Part shown: positions 17,602 to 24,591 of the stretch, in pieces
Position numbering within the stretch: position 1 is the stretch's first letter
Layout: each line of letters starts with the position of its first letter
Assembly: GCA_947652805.1 (NCBI GenBank)
Contig: CANTEM010000001.1
Location: 1 to 49,384, forward strand
DNA length: 49,384 nt
Direction of reading: 5' to 3'
DNA from: an uncultured Clostridia bacterium
GTDB taxonomy: Bacteria; Bacillota; Clostridia; Oscillospirales; CAG-272
Translations under genes and position numbers: made by a program
The notes under the pieces: model-generated
What the model was told of the DNA's origin: nothing
The model's input: only the letters and a program-made list of their open reading frames with translations
Database searches by the model: none

Positions 17602-18108
17602 TTATCCGTTGGTTTTGCCCCGGAGCAGGCTTTCGATCTGGCGCAGCTTGTCGCTTCTTTCCGCGGGTGCTTTTTCTTCCGGTGCAGCTTCCTCTTCCTG
17701 CGGCGCGTCTGCTTCCTCAGCCTGTGCCTGGGTCATGTCAAGCTGCTCTATACCGTCTTCTTCCTCTGCCGGTTCTGGCTCTGCTTCTTCCGGTTCCCCT
17801 TTTCCGCTAAGCATGATTTCCTTCAGCTTTGCGTTTTCTTCACGCAGGCGGCGCAGATTTGCGTCGTACAAGCCGATTTGTGCTTCCAGGTTCCGGATCC
17901 GCTTTTCCGCCTTAATCCGTTCGCTGTTTGTATCCAGCGCCACAAGGAGGGCGGCGTCCAGCTTGGAGCAGCGCTTGCTGGCAAGGGTGATTTCCCGAAC
18001 CTTCTGATCCAGGTCGTTTACCAGCCGCATTACGAAATCTTCCCGTTCGTCGGAGATAATCGCCATTTCCACGTCTGCGATGACAACGTCATATTTTTTC
18101 TTATCCAT
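17602..18108 (-). CDS. zapA: Cell division protein ZapA with acidic C-terminal tail
   Basis: ZapA bundles FtsZ filaments at the division site. The N-terminal ~100 residues fit the family: a short strand-rich head followed by the long helix VNDLDQKVREITLASKR, then a coiled coil ending LRREENAKL. Residues ~105-168 are an Ala/Glu/Pro-rich acidic tail (EEEAAPEEKAPAE) not found in short ZapA proteins. It is the first gene of the minus-strand block and is preceded by a near-consensus promoter at 18230-18258. Confidence 0.88.
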   Translation of the reverse strand: MDKKKYDVVIADVEMAIISDEREDFVMRLVNDLDQKVREITLASKRCSKLDAALLVALDTNSERIKAEKRIRNLEAQIGLYDANLRRLREENAKLKEIMLSGKGEPEEAEPEPAEEEDGIEQLDMTQAQAEEADAPQEEEAAPEEKAPAERSDKLRQIESLLRGKTNG

Positions 18109-18144
18109 AAATCTGTCCGTCCTTTGATTTTTTGCCGGTTTTCC

Positions 18145-18173
18145 TTGAATTTATGGGAATTTGATAGTATAAT
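18145..18173 (+). promoter_or_regulatory. Sigma-A-type promoter of proBA
   Basis: TTGAAT (18145-18150), a 17-base spacer and a perfect TATAAT (18168-18173). The expected start near 18180 leaves a ~120-base AT-rich leader before proB. It faces away from the zapA promoter, so the 195-base gap is a true divergent control region. Confidence 0.78.
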
Positions 18174-18229
18174 AACGGAAGTACACTTATCTTTCCCTCT
18201 GGAAGAACCGGAATATATGTATTCATACC

Positions 18230-18258
18230 ATTATAATATATTATCAGGTGAAATTGAA
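18230..18258 (-). promoter_or_regulatory. Sigma-A-type promoter of the zapA-mre block
   Basis: On the minus strand TTCAAT (18258-18253) and TATAAT (18235-18230) are 17 bases apart. Transcription would begin near 18223, 115 bases before zapA, and run across the transcription start of proBA. The overlap of the two divergent transcripts could cause interference. Confidence 0.7.
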
Positions 18259-18303
18259 TACATTTCGTAAATTTTTTTAAAAAATGGAGATTTTTATAAA
18301 GGA

Positions 18304-19113
18304 ATGGACAACGTACAAAGATGCCGCCGGATCACGGTGAAAATCGGATCCTCCACCCTGACCCATGCAAAAACGGGCAGGCTGAATATCCGCCGTATGG
18401 AAACATTGGTCCGCACCCTTTCGGATATTAAAAATTCCGGCAGGGAAGTGGTGCTGGTTTCCTCCGGCGCCGTCACTGCGGGAACGGCTAAGCTGGGCAT
18501 GGATATCCACCCCCGCCCACTGGATGAAAAACAGGCGCTGGCGGCAGTAGGGCAGACGGAGCTGATGCGTATGTATGAGCGGCTGTTTGCCATATACGGA
18601 TATCAGGTGGGGCAGATTCTCATGACCCGGGATGTGGTAGACGACCCCAATCGGCTGCAAATCATCAAGAATACCTTCAACCGGCTACTGGATTTCGGCT
18701 GCGTGCCCATTGTCAATGAGAACGACTCGGTCAGCAACGAGGGACTCCAGTTCAAAGGAAACGATACCCTGTCCGCCTATGTTGCCATTGTGTGCGAATC
18801 GGATTTGTTGGTGAATCTCTCCGATGTGGACGGCATGTATGACAGCGATCCCCGCAAAAATCCCGATGCGAAGCTCCTTTCCAGAATAGACGAGATCAAC
18901 GACGCGGTTCGCGCCTGCGCCGGCGGTGCAGGCAGCGCCCTGGGCACCGGTGGTATGGAAACAAAGGTCCAGGCGGCGGAGATTGCCGGCGCGGCGGGCA
19001 TTCCCATGCTTCTGCTCAGCGGGAAGGATCCGTCTGTATTATATAACATTATCGACGGGAAAAAGATCGGAACGTATTTTGCAGCATCCAAAAGGAGGGC
19101 GGGCGATGCATGA
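18304..19113 (+). CDS. proB: Glutamate 5-kinase, short form without PUA domain
   Basis: Phosphorylates glutamate in the first step of proline synthesis. The 269 residues cover the amino acid kinase fold only: VKIGSSTL (phosphate loop), LVSSGAVTAGTAKLG, VNENDSVS, GNDTLSAYVA and GTGGMETKVQAA. The C-terminal PUA domain of the E. coli type is missing, as in many Firmicutes. AAAGG almost touches the ATG, so a better-spaced GGAG at ~18286 may serve. Its end overlaps proA by eight bases. Confidence 0.95.
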   Translation: MDNVQRCRRITVKIGSSTLTHAKTGRLNIRRMETLVRTLSDIKNSGREVVLVSSGAVTAGTAKLGMDIHPRPLDEKQALAAVGQTELMRMYERLFAIYGYQVGQILMTRDVVDDPNRLQIIKNTFNRLLDFGCVPIVNENDSVSNEGLQFKGNDTLSAYVAIVCESDLLVNLSDVDGMYDSDPRKNPDAKLLSRIDEINDAVRACAGGAGSALGTGGMETKVQAAEIAGAAGIPMLLLSGKDPSVLYNIIDGKKIGTYFAASKRRAGDA

Positions 19114-20359
19114 TATTTTTGAAAAAGTAAAAAATCTGTGCGGTGAGGCGAAGGCTGCGGCGCCGACATTGGCGCGCGCCAGCGGAGCGGTTAGAAACAG
19201 TGTGCTCACTGCCTTTGCAGCATTGCTGCGAAAAGAGCAGGAGGCAATCCTCGCCGCAAACGCAGCGGATATGGAAGCAGCCCGGGAAAGTGGGTTGTCC
19301 GCCGCTATGATGGATCGGCTGCTGCTCACCCCTGCGCGTCTGGAGGAAATCGCCTGCGCTATGGAAGCGCTGGTGATGCAGGAGGATCCTATCGGATTGG
19401 GCTCGGTGCAGTCCCGTCCCAACGGCATGGAAATCAAGCATATTCGCGTCCCCCTTGGGGTCGTCGGTGTGATTTTTGAATCCCGCCCCAACGTAAGCGC
19501 CGATATTGCCGGGCTGTGTATCAAAAGCGGAAACGCCGCAGTACTGCGGGGCGGTAAGGAAGCCATTCGCTCCAACACTGCCATTGTCCGGGTGGCAGGG
19601 GACGCCCTGGAATTTTGCGGTCTGCCCCGGGCATGTGTGTCCCTGATTCCCTTTACAGACCGCGCCGGCGCACAGGCGCTTATGGAAATGCGGGGACTTG
19701 TTGATGTATTGATTCCCCGGGGCGGCAAGGGGTTGATTCAGAATGTGGTGGAAAACGCCAAGGTTCCCGTAATTGAAACGGGAGCGGGAAACTGTCATTT
19801 GTATATCCACCGGGACGCAGACCCGGACATGGCGGTGTCCATTGCGGTGAATGCGAAAACCTCCCGCCCCTCCGTATGCAACGCTATAGAAACAATTCTG
19901 GTGCATAGAGACGCTGCCGCAGATCTGCTTCCCCGGCTCCGGCAGGCGTTGGAGGAGCGGGGCGTGGAATTGCGGGGCTGTCCGGAGACGGTAAGGCTGA
20001 TACATGTAAATCCTGCGGATGAGGCAGACTGGGCGACGGAATATGATGATCTGATTGCAGCGGTCAAGGTGGTGGAATCCATTGAAGAAGCGGTAGACCA
20101 CATCAACCGGTACAGCACCAATCATAGTGAAGCTATCGTTACAAAGGATATGGACGCTGCATCCTATTTCACCGGCGCGGTGGAGTCTGCCTGCGTATAT
20201 GTAAACGTGTCTACCCGGTTTACGGACGGGGGATGTTTCGGATTGGGAGCGGAGGTTGGCATCGCCACCCAGAAGCTCCATGCAAGAGGACCCCTGGGAC
20301 TGAGCGCCCTGACCACGGAAAAGTACATTATCAGTGGAACCGGACAGATCCGGGAGTAA
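19106..20359 (+). CDS. proA: Glutamate-5-semialdehyde dehydrogenase (gamma-glutamyl phosphate reductase)
   Basis: Reduces gamma-glutamyl phosphate to the semialdehyde, the second step of proline synthesis. The 417 residues match the family. Visible signatures are VPLGVVGVIFESRPNVSADI, RGGKEAIRSN and IETGAGNCHLYI; the family's catalytic-cysteine region reads RPSVCNAIETILVH, and the late block is TRFTDGGCFGLGAEVGI. The start at 19106 follows AAAGGAGG by seven bases and overlaps the proB stop; the frame is open further upstream, but that would lie inside proB. Confidence 0.96.
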   Translation: MHDIFEKVKNLCGEAKAAAPTLARASGAVRNSVLTAFAALLRKEQEAILAANAADMEAARESGLSAAMMDRLLLTPARLEEIACAMEALVMQEDPIGLGSVQSRPNGMEIKHIRVPLGVVGVIFESRPNVSADIAGLCIKSGNAAVLRGGKEAIRSNTAIVRVAGDALEFCGLPRACVSLIPFTDRAGAQALMEMRGLVDVLIPRGGKGLIQNVVENAKVPVIETGAGNCHLYIHRDADPDMAVSIAVNAKTSRPSVCNAIETILVHRDAAADLLPRLRQALEERGVELRGCPETVRLIHVNPADEADWATEYDDLIAAVKVVESIEEAVDHINRYSTNHSEAIVTKDMDAASYFTGAVESACVYVNVSTRFTDGGCFGLGAEVGIATQKLHARGPLGLSALTTEKYIISGTGQIRE

Positions 20360-20369
20360 AGGGAAGAAG

Positions 20370-20664
20370 GCTCCCCCCAGCAAAGCACCACCAAACTATA
20401 TCAGCTCCCCAGCAATTTTAATCAATATAAAAAGGCTCCCGTGTGAGGATCCACTGCGTGGCTCCATAGGGAGCTGTCGCGATAGCGACTGAGGGATTGT
20501 CCTTCTATCGTTTTGGATAATCTGCAAATCAGCAGTCTCCCAAAACAATCCCTCCGTCACGGCAAAGCCGTGCCACCTCCCTTTGCACAAGGGAGGCATA
20601 GGTGCGTAGTTTGTCGCGACAGTTCCCTAGGATCAAGCGGCTCCAGCACAAGGGAGCCTTATAT
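20370..20664. repeat. Composite palindromic repeat, copy C with flanking fragments
   Basis: The core element is 20431-20598: a left end interrupted by ~26 extra bases, a type 1 arm (GTCGCGATAGCGAC), GAGGGATTGT (20491-20500), a 44-base core, ACAATCCCTC (20545-20554), a type 2 arm (CACGGCAAAGCCGTG) and a right end CTCCCTTTGCACAAGGGAGG. Fragments flank it: GGCTCCCCCCAGCAAAGCACC (20369-20389), CCCCAGCAATTTTAATCAAT (20407-20426, also near copy F) and CACAAGGGAGCCTTATATAA (20647-20666). It fills the 343-base gap after proA; no gene is seen there. Confidence 0.8.
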
Positions 20665-20702
20665 AATCTGCACAAACTTACATTGAAAGGACAGGTATAA
20701 AC

Positions 20703-21533
20703 ATGAAGCTTGGAATCATCAACGGCTGGAACGAAGAAGGGTTCCGGTACGTAAAGGAAAAAGGGCTGGACGCAATTGAATTTTGCGTGAATTACTACAG
20801 CGACAGCAAGGCATTTTTGGAAAAAGCGCCGGAGGTGGCACAGCTCAGCAAAAAGTACGGCATTCCCGTAGGCTCCACCGGACGCTGGGGCGCGACCCGG
20901 TTGGACGAGGAAGGCAACATCATTGAAAAAATGCTGCGGGAGGATATGGATATCATTGAAGCAGCGTCTATCATAGGCTGCCCGGTGTTCAACTGCGGCT
21001 GCAATCGGGTGGAAGCTCTGTCCTACTACGACAATTGCCAGCGCGCGATTGAGTATTTCGGAAAACTGTTGGATTTTGCACGGCCCCTGGGTGTGAAAAT
21101 CGCTGTGTATAACTGCGGCTGGAACAATTTTGTATATGACGACAAGGCATGGGAAATCGTGCTGGGCGCCCTGCCGGAGCTTGGCATCAAATATGATGTG
21201 TCCCACTGCTTTGCCCACGGCGGCGACCGCAACTACCTGCGGGAACTGCGGGACTGGGGACATAAAATTCTGCATTTCCATATCAAAGGCTCTTTGTACA
21301 TAGACGGCGAGCGGTATGACGATCCCCCGGCAGGACTGGATCAGACAAACTGGGGGGCTGTCATGGATATGCTGTATACCAAGGGATATGACGGCATGCT
21401 GTCTATCGAACCCCATTCGGAATACTGGAAAGAGGAAAAAGGCTCCTGGGGCGTGGATTTCACCATTCAGTATATCCGTCCCTATGTGATGCCGGACGGG
21501 TACACCTCCAATGAAACCCCCTATTTCCCGTAA
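20703..21533 (+). CDS. Sugar phosphate isomerase/epimerase, TIM-barrel family
   Basis: A 276-residue member of the xylose-isomerase-like/AP endonuclease 2 superfamily; the substrate is unknown. The barrel strands carry likely metal ligands in IEFCVNYY (Glu), YDVSHCFAHGGD (Asp and His), LHFHIKG (His) and LSIEPHSEYW (Glu), the usual pattern for divalent-metal isomerases. It lacks a signal peptide and should be cytoplasmic. AAAGGACAGG precedes the ATG. It appears to stand alone between repeat C and the promoter at 21564, so the neighbours do not reveal a pathway. Confidence 0.88.
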   Translation: MKLGIINGWNEEGFRYVKEKGLDAIEFCVNYYSDSKAFLEKAPEVAQLSKKYGIPVGSTGRWGATRLDEEGNIIEKMLREDMDIIEAASIIGCPVFNCGCNRVEALSYYDNCQRAIEYFGKLLDFARPLGVKIAVYNCGWNNFVYDDKAWEIVLGALPELGIKYDVSHCFAHGGDRNYLRELRDWGHKILHFHIKGSLYIDGERYDDPPAGLDQTNWGAVMDMLYTKGYDGMLSIEPHSEYWKEEKGSWGVDFTIQYIRPYVMPDGYTSNETPYFP

Positions 21534-21563
21534 TATGGTAAGTGTAAAAAATGACCGATTCTC

Positions 21564-21592
21564 TTGCATTAAAGAGGAAAATGTGGTATCCT
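21564..21592 (+). promoter_or_regulatory. Probable promoter of the DUF1934-holA operon
   Basis: TTGCAT (21564-21569), 17 bases, TATCCT (21587-21592). The start near 21599 puts the hairpin at 21623-21648 inside the leader. Confidence 0.55.
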
Positions 21593-21622
21593 AATACAAA
21601 GAAGCGGTAGAATAATCATGCA

Positions 21623-21648
21623 GACAGCCGGAGTTTTCTCCGGCTGTC
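21623..21648 (+). terminator. Perfect GC-rich hairpin in the DUF1934 leader
   Basis: GACAGCCGGAG and CTCCGGCTGTC form an 11-base stem around a TTTT loop. The following GCGGTTTGTGTTT is only weakly T-rich. It may terminate transcription from the isomerase gene, or act as an attenuator or mRNA-stabilising structure, because a good promoter lies upstream of it. Confidence 0.5.
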
Positions 21649-21678
21649 GCGGTTTGTGTTTGAGAGGGGCGGAGCAGC

Positions 21679-22251
21679 GTGCCGATTTTTGAATATGAGA
21701 CAGAGGAAAAGGAACCCTGTGAGGGGCTTGCTGTAATTATAGAAGTGGAAAGTCATCAGCGGGACATAGGTGGTGAAAGTCTGTTCAGCGGCGACACGGA
21801 AGCCTGTGATTGCGGTGACATGGAGGAAGAAGCCACCCCCTACGGGCAGGACGGCGGCGTGTATACCCTTGTCAGTGAGGGGACGCTGTCCGTTCAGGAT
21901 GGGTTGATGCAGCTGACCTATGTGGAAACGATCGGGGAAGAGGAAGACGCCGCACCTACAAAGGTGTGTATTGCTTTTCCAAAGGAAAGCGGCAGTCATG
22001 TTACAGTCAGCCGCAGCGGAGATATGAATACTGTTTTTTCAGTAGAACCTGGTGTACGGCAGTACAGCACCTACGAAACGCCTTTCGGGCAGGTGGATCT
22101 CTGTGTGATTGGGAAGAAAGTCGAGAATCATATTGGAGAAACCGGCGGTACCCTGCGGTTGGAATATGCAGTGGAGCTGCGGGGAATGACCACCCAGCGT
22201 ACAAAAATGATGATTCGTGTGCGTCCTGAAAATAGGGAAACACAATCGTAG
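21679..22251 (+). CDS. DUF1934 (YwiB-like) protein
   Basis: A 190-residue soluble protein expected to fold as a calycin-like beta barrel; its molecular function is not established. Alternating strand patterns (VYTLVSEGTLSVQDG, MQLTYVETIGEEE, HVTVSRSGDMNTVFSVEPG, LRLEYAVELRG) and the TPFGQVDLCVIGKKVEN segment fit the family. Residues 1-50 carry extra acidic sequence. The start is GTG with GGAG six bases upstream. It begins the operon leading to holA, 36 bases away. Confidence 0.8.
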   Translation: MPIFEYETEEKEPCEGLAVIIEVESHQRDIGGESLFSGDTEACDCGDMEEEATPYGQDGGVYTLVSEGTLSVQDGLMQLTYVETIGEEEDAAPTKVCIAFPKESGSHVTVSRSGDMNTVFSVEPGVRQYSTYETPFGQVDLCVIGKKVENHIGETGGTLRLEYAVELRGMTTQRTKMMIRVRPENRETQS

Positions 22252-22277
22252 AAAGGCTCCCTTGTGTAAAGTGGGAG
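22252..22277. repeat. Half-element remnant of the repeat family, copy H
   Basis: AAAGGCTCCCTTGTGTAAAG followed by TGGGAG matches one terminal inverted repeat. It lies between DUF1934 and holA, and its GGGAG (22272-22276) may serve as the holA ribosome binding site. Confidence 0.6.
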
Positions 22278-22287
22278 AAAGCGTAGT

Positions 22288-23343
22288 ATGATGACAGAAG
22301 CAGCATTCCGCAAGGAAATGAAAACCGGGCTTGCCGGTGTATATTTGTTTTACGGTGAAGAAGATTATTTAAAGCGGTTTTATGCCGGGCGCGCCCAGTC
22401 TCTGACCCTGTCCGATGATGAAACCCTCGCCGCTTTCAACACATACAGCATGGGCGCAGACGCTCCCGATTTGGAGGATTTGCAGGAGGCTGTGCTGGCG
22501 CTTCCTGTCATGGGGGACAAGGTATTTATTCAGTATATGGCAAATTTAAACACCCTTGGCGCGCAGGGGCAAAAACAGCTTATGGAGATCCTTGCGGCGG
22601 TGGATCCGGACAGTACCGTGTGCCTGCTTACCCCCCCTGCCGGGGGATTCGATCCGGGCAAGCCGGAACGGGGCAAGCCCTCTCCCCTGTATAAAAAACT
22701 GGAAACCGTTTGTACAATGGTGAATATGGCAGCCTATCCGCCGGGTGAGCTGAAAAAATGGATGGCGCGCCGGCTGGAACGGGCAGGCGTTTCCATAACA
22801 GAGCAGGCAGCTAACGCAATGCTCCAGCGGTGCGGAAAGAATATGTATGTGCTGTCCGGGGAGTTGGACAAGCTTGCCGCATATGCCGGGGCAAACGGAA
22901 TCCGTGCATTGGAGCAGTCTCATGTGGATTTCGTCACCTGCGCTGTGGAAGAAGAGGATGCCTTCGCCCTTGCAAACGCTGTTTTGGCGGGAGACCGGGG
23001 ACGGGCGCTTGCCGTTTTGTCTTATTATAAGAAAAACCAAATCAGTGCCGTTGCCGCGCTGGCGTCTGTATCGAAAGCTATTTGCGATATGCTGACGGTC
23101 AGCCGTCTTGCCGCTGCGGGACAGGATCAGGCGGCAGTCGCGTCCGCAATGAAAATGCATCCCTATCGGGCAGGACTGTATCTTTCCGCTGTGCGGGGTA
23201 TGGAGCCGGCGCGCCTTGCCGCCGCCGCAGGACGGTGCAGGGAAGCGGATGTGCTTCTCAAAAGTACAAAGCTGGATTATATTGCTCTGGAACGGGTGAT
23301 TTGCACGATTCCTTCCAAGAAAGGGAGTGTGCGTCGTGGATAA
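22288..23343 (+). CDS. holA: DNA polymerase III subunit delta
   Basis: Clamp-loader subunit that opens the sliding clamp. The 351 residues show the N-terminal AAA+-like region beginning VYLFYGEEDYLKRFY. The domain II block LKKWMARRLERAGVSI comes next, with MLQRCGKNMYVLSGELDKLAAYAG. The C-terminal collar region includes LSYYKKNQISAVAALASVSK. Typical length. ATG 22291 is an alternative start one codon later. The end overlaps the next gene by eight bases, indicating coupling. Confidence 0.94.
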   Translation: MMTEAAFRKEMKTGLAGVYLFYGEEDYLKRFYAGRAQSLTLSDDETLAAFNTYSMGADAPDLEDLQEAVLALPVMGDKVFIQYMANLNTLGAQGQKQLMEILAAVDPDSTVCLLTPPAGGFDPGKPERGKPSPLYKKLETVCTMVNMAAYPPGELKKWMARRLERAGVSITEQAANAMLQRCGKNMYVLSGELDKLAAYAGANGIRALEQSHVDFVTCAVEEEDAFALANAVLAGDRGRALAVLSYYKKNQISAVAALASVSKAICDMLTVSRLAAAGQDQAAVASAMKMHPYRAGLYLSAVRGMEPARLAAAAGRCREADVLLKSTKLDYIALERVICTIPSKKGSVRRG

Positions 23344-23929
23344 AATTCCGATTTCCATGCCGGTCGTGGTAGAGGGAAAATATGATCGAATTAAGCTGTC
23401 CTCCATTATTGACGCGACGATCCTTACAACGGACGGATTTGCTGTTTTTAATAACCGGGAAAAGCGGGCGCTGCTGCGCGCCCTGTCCAAAAATGGAATT
23501 ATCATACTTACAGACAGTGACGGCGCCGGCGGGTTAATCCGCTCCCATATTCAGTCCATTACAGAGCCGGATAAAATATACAATTTATATATTCCGCAGA
23601 TTGCCGGAAAAGAAAAACGGAAGAAAGCTCCTTCCAAGGCAGGAACCCTCGGCGTCGAAGGAATGGACGCGGCACTGCTGCGGGAGATGTTTGAGAAGTT
23701 TGCAGACCGACATGCAGCTCTGGAAAAACCGCGCGATCCTATTACCAAAGCAGATTTTTTCGTGGACGGACTGACAGGCAGGGAAGGCAGTACAGCGCGC
23801 AGAAATCAGTTGTGTATGCAGCTGTCTCTTCCCCAGGATATGACGCCTACGGCATTGCTTGCAGCCGTCAATCTTCTGATGAGCCGGGAAGAATATCAGG
23901 CGGCGGTAGCGCGCCTGCCGGAAGGATAA
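23336..23929 (+). CDS. Toprim/DUF4093 protein, ribonuclease M5-like
   Basis: A 197-residue protein of the small Toprim group that includes RNase M5, the 5S rRNA maturase. The Toprim signature is present: VVVEGKYDRIKL with the catalytic Glu (~residue 12), then IILTDSDGAGG with the D-x-D pair (~60). The C-terminal part (DFFVDGLTGREGSTARRNQL) fits DUF4093. RNase M5 usually has VVEGKDD, so calling this the 5S maturase is provisional. The first GTG in frame is 23327, but AAGGGA would then touch it; GTG 23336 has nine-base spacing and is preferred. It overlaps holA by eight bases. Confidence 0.8.
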   Translation: MDKIPISMPVVVEGKYDRIKLSSIIDATILTTDGFAVFNNREKRALLRALSKNGIIILTDSDGAGGLIRSHIQSITEPDKIYNLYIPQIAGKEKRKKAPSKAGTLGVEGMDAALLREMFEKFADRHAALEKPRDPITKADFFVDGLTGREGSTARRNQLCMQLSLPQDMTPTALLAAVNLLMSREEYQAAVARLPEG

Positions 23930-23987
23930 ATTTACAGACTCCCGGGGAAGCTAACGAAAGAATATAAAAAAGGAGCAGAATCATTTG

Positions 23988-24422
23988 ATGAAGCGGCTTT
24001 TATTGAAATATCAGCATCTTCTGATGTACACTTTGTTCGGCGGGCTGACGACGGCCGTAGATTTGATTGTATACTATATTCTATATAATTTATTTGCCGT
24101 TCATTATTTAGCTGCACAGACAGTCAGCTGGGTGGTTGCGGTTTTGTTTGCATATTTTACGAATAAACGGTATGTGTTTGCAAGTAAAGCCCGGGGCCGG
24201 GCAATGCTTGTGGAAATGATCAAGTTTGTTTCCGGACGATTGTTCTCTTTTGGTGTGCAAACTGTATGTCTTGCTCTCCTTGTGGAAGTTGCCCATTGGG
24301 GCGAAAACATCGTGCGTCTGCCGGTACTGGTGATTGTTACGATTCTCAATTACGTTGTCAGCCGGGTGCTTGTGTTTGACCGGCAGCGGGACGCAGAACC
24401 TAAGGAAGCGGCGCGCCGTTAG
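23988..24422 (+). CDS. GtrA-family membrane protein
   Basis: A 144-residue protein with four membrane spans (around LLMYTLFGGLTTAVDLIVYYI, LAAQTVSWVVAVLFAYFTNKRYVF, FGVQTVCLALLVEVA and LPVLVIVTILNYVVSRVLVF). GtrA proteins are thought to flip lipid-linked sugars for cell-surface glycosylation. The family motif F-x-N-[KR]-x-[FWY]-V-F is seen as FTNKRYVF. AAGGAG precedes the ATG; the TTG one codon earlier is possible. No glycosyltransferase partner is nearby. Confidence 0.9.
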   Translation: MKRLLLKYQHLLMYTLFGGLTTAVDLIVYYILYNLFAVHYLAAQTVSWVVAVLFAYFTNKRYVFASKARGRAMLVEMIKFVSGRLFSFGVQTVCLALLVEVAHWGENIVRLPVLVIVTILNYVVSRVLVFDRQRDAEPKEAARR

Positions 24423-24457
24423 GCTTTCCAGTTGGAGCTGTTGCATAGCACCTTATT

Positions 24458-24549
24458 AGCCTCCCCCCAGCAAAGGGGCATGGCGTAGGCATCCACCAAA
24501 CGCAAAGGCTCCCTTGTGTTGGAGCTGCGAAGCAGCTGCGCGGGAGTCC
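24458..24549. repeat. Partial repeat, copy D (second module type)
   Basis: AGCCTCCCCCCAGCAAAGGG, then GCATGGCGTAGGCATCCACC, then AAAGGCTCCCTTGTGTTGGAG and a small stem CTGCG aag CAG. The CCCCCAGCAAAG block also occurs at copy C, and a shortened CCCCCAGCA form at copy B. It sits between gtrA and the radical SAM gene. Confidence 0.6.
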
Positions 24550-24591
24550 TATTTCATCAATGATACAATCCACAGAAAGGCATGGTCTATA

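Noticed and set aside
16696..18270. Open frame of ~520 codons opposite the U32 gene and zapA
   Set aside because: It crosses two genuine genes and the divergent promoter region and has no recognisable motif.
19049..20383. Open frame of ~440 codons opposite proA
   Set aside because: proA is conserved through its whole length; the antisense product is not protein-like.
20529..21569. Open frame of ~345 codons opposite the isomerase gene, ending in repeat C
   Set aside because: It includes repeat sequence and is antisense to a recognisable TIM-barrel enzyme.
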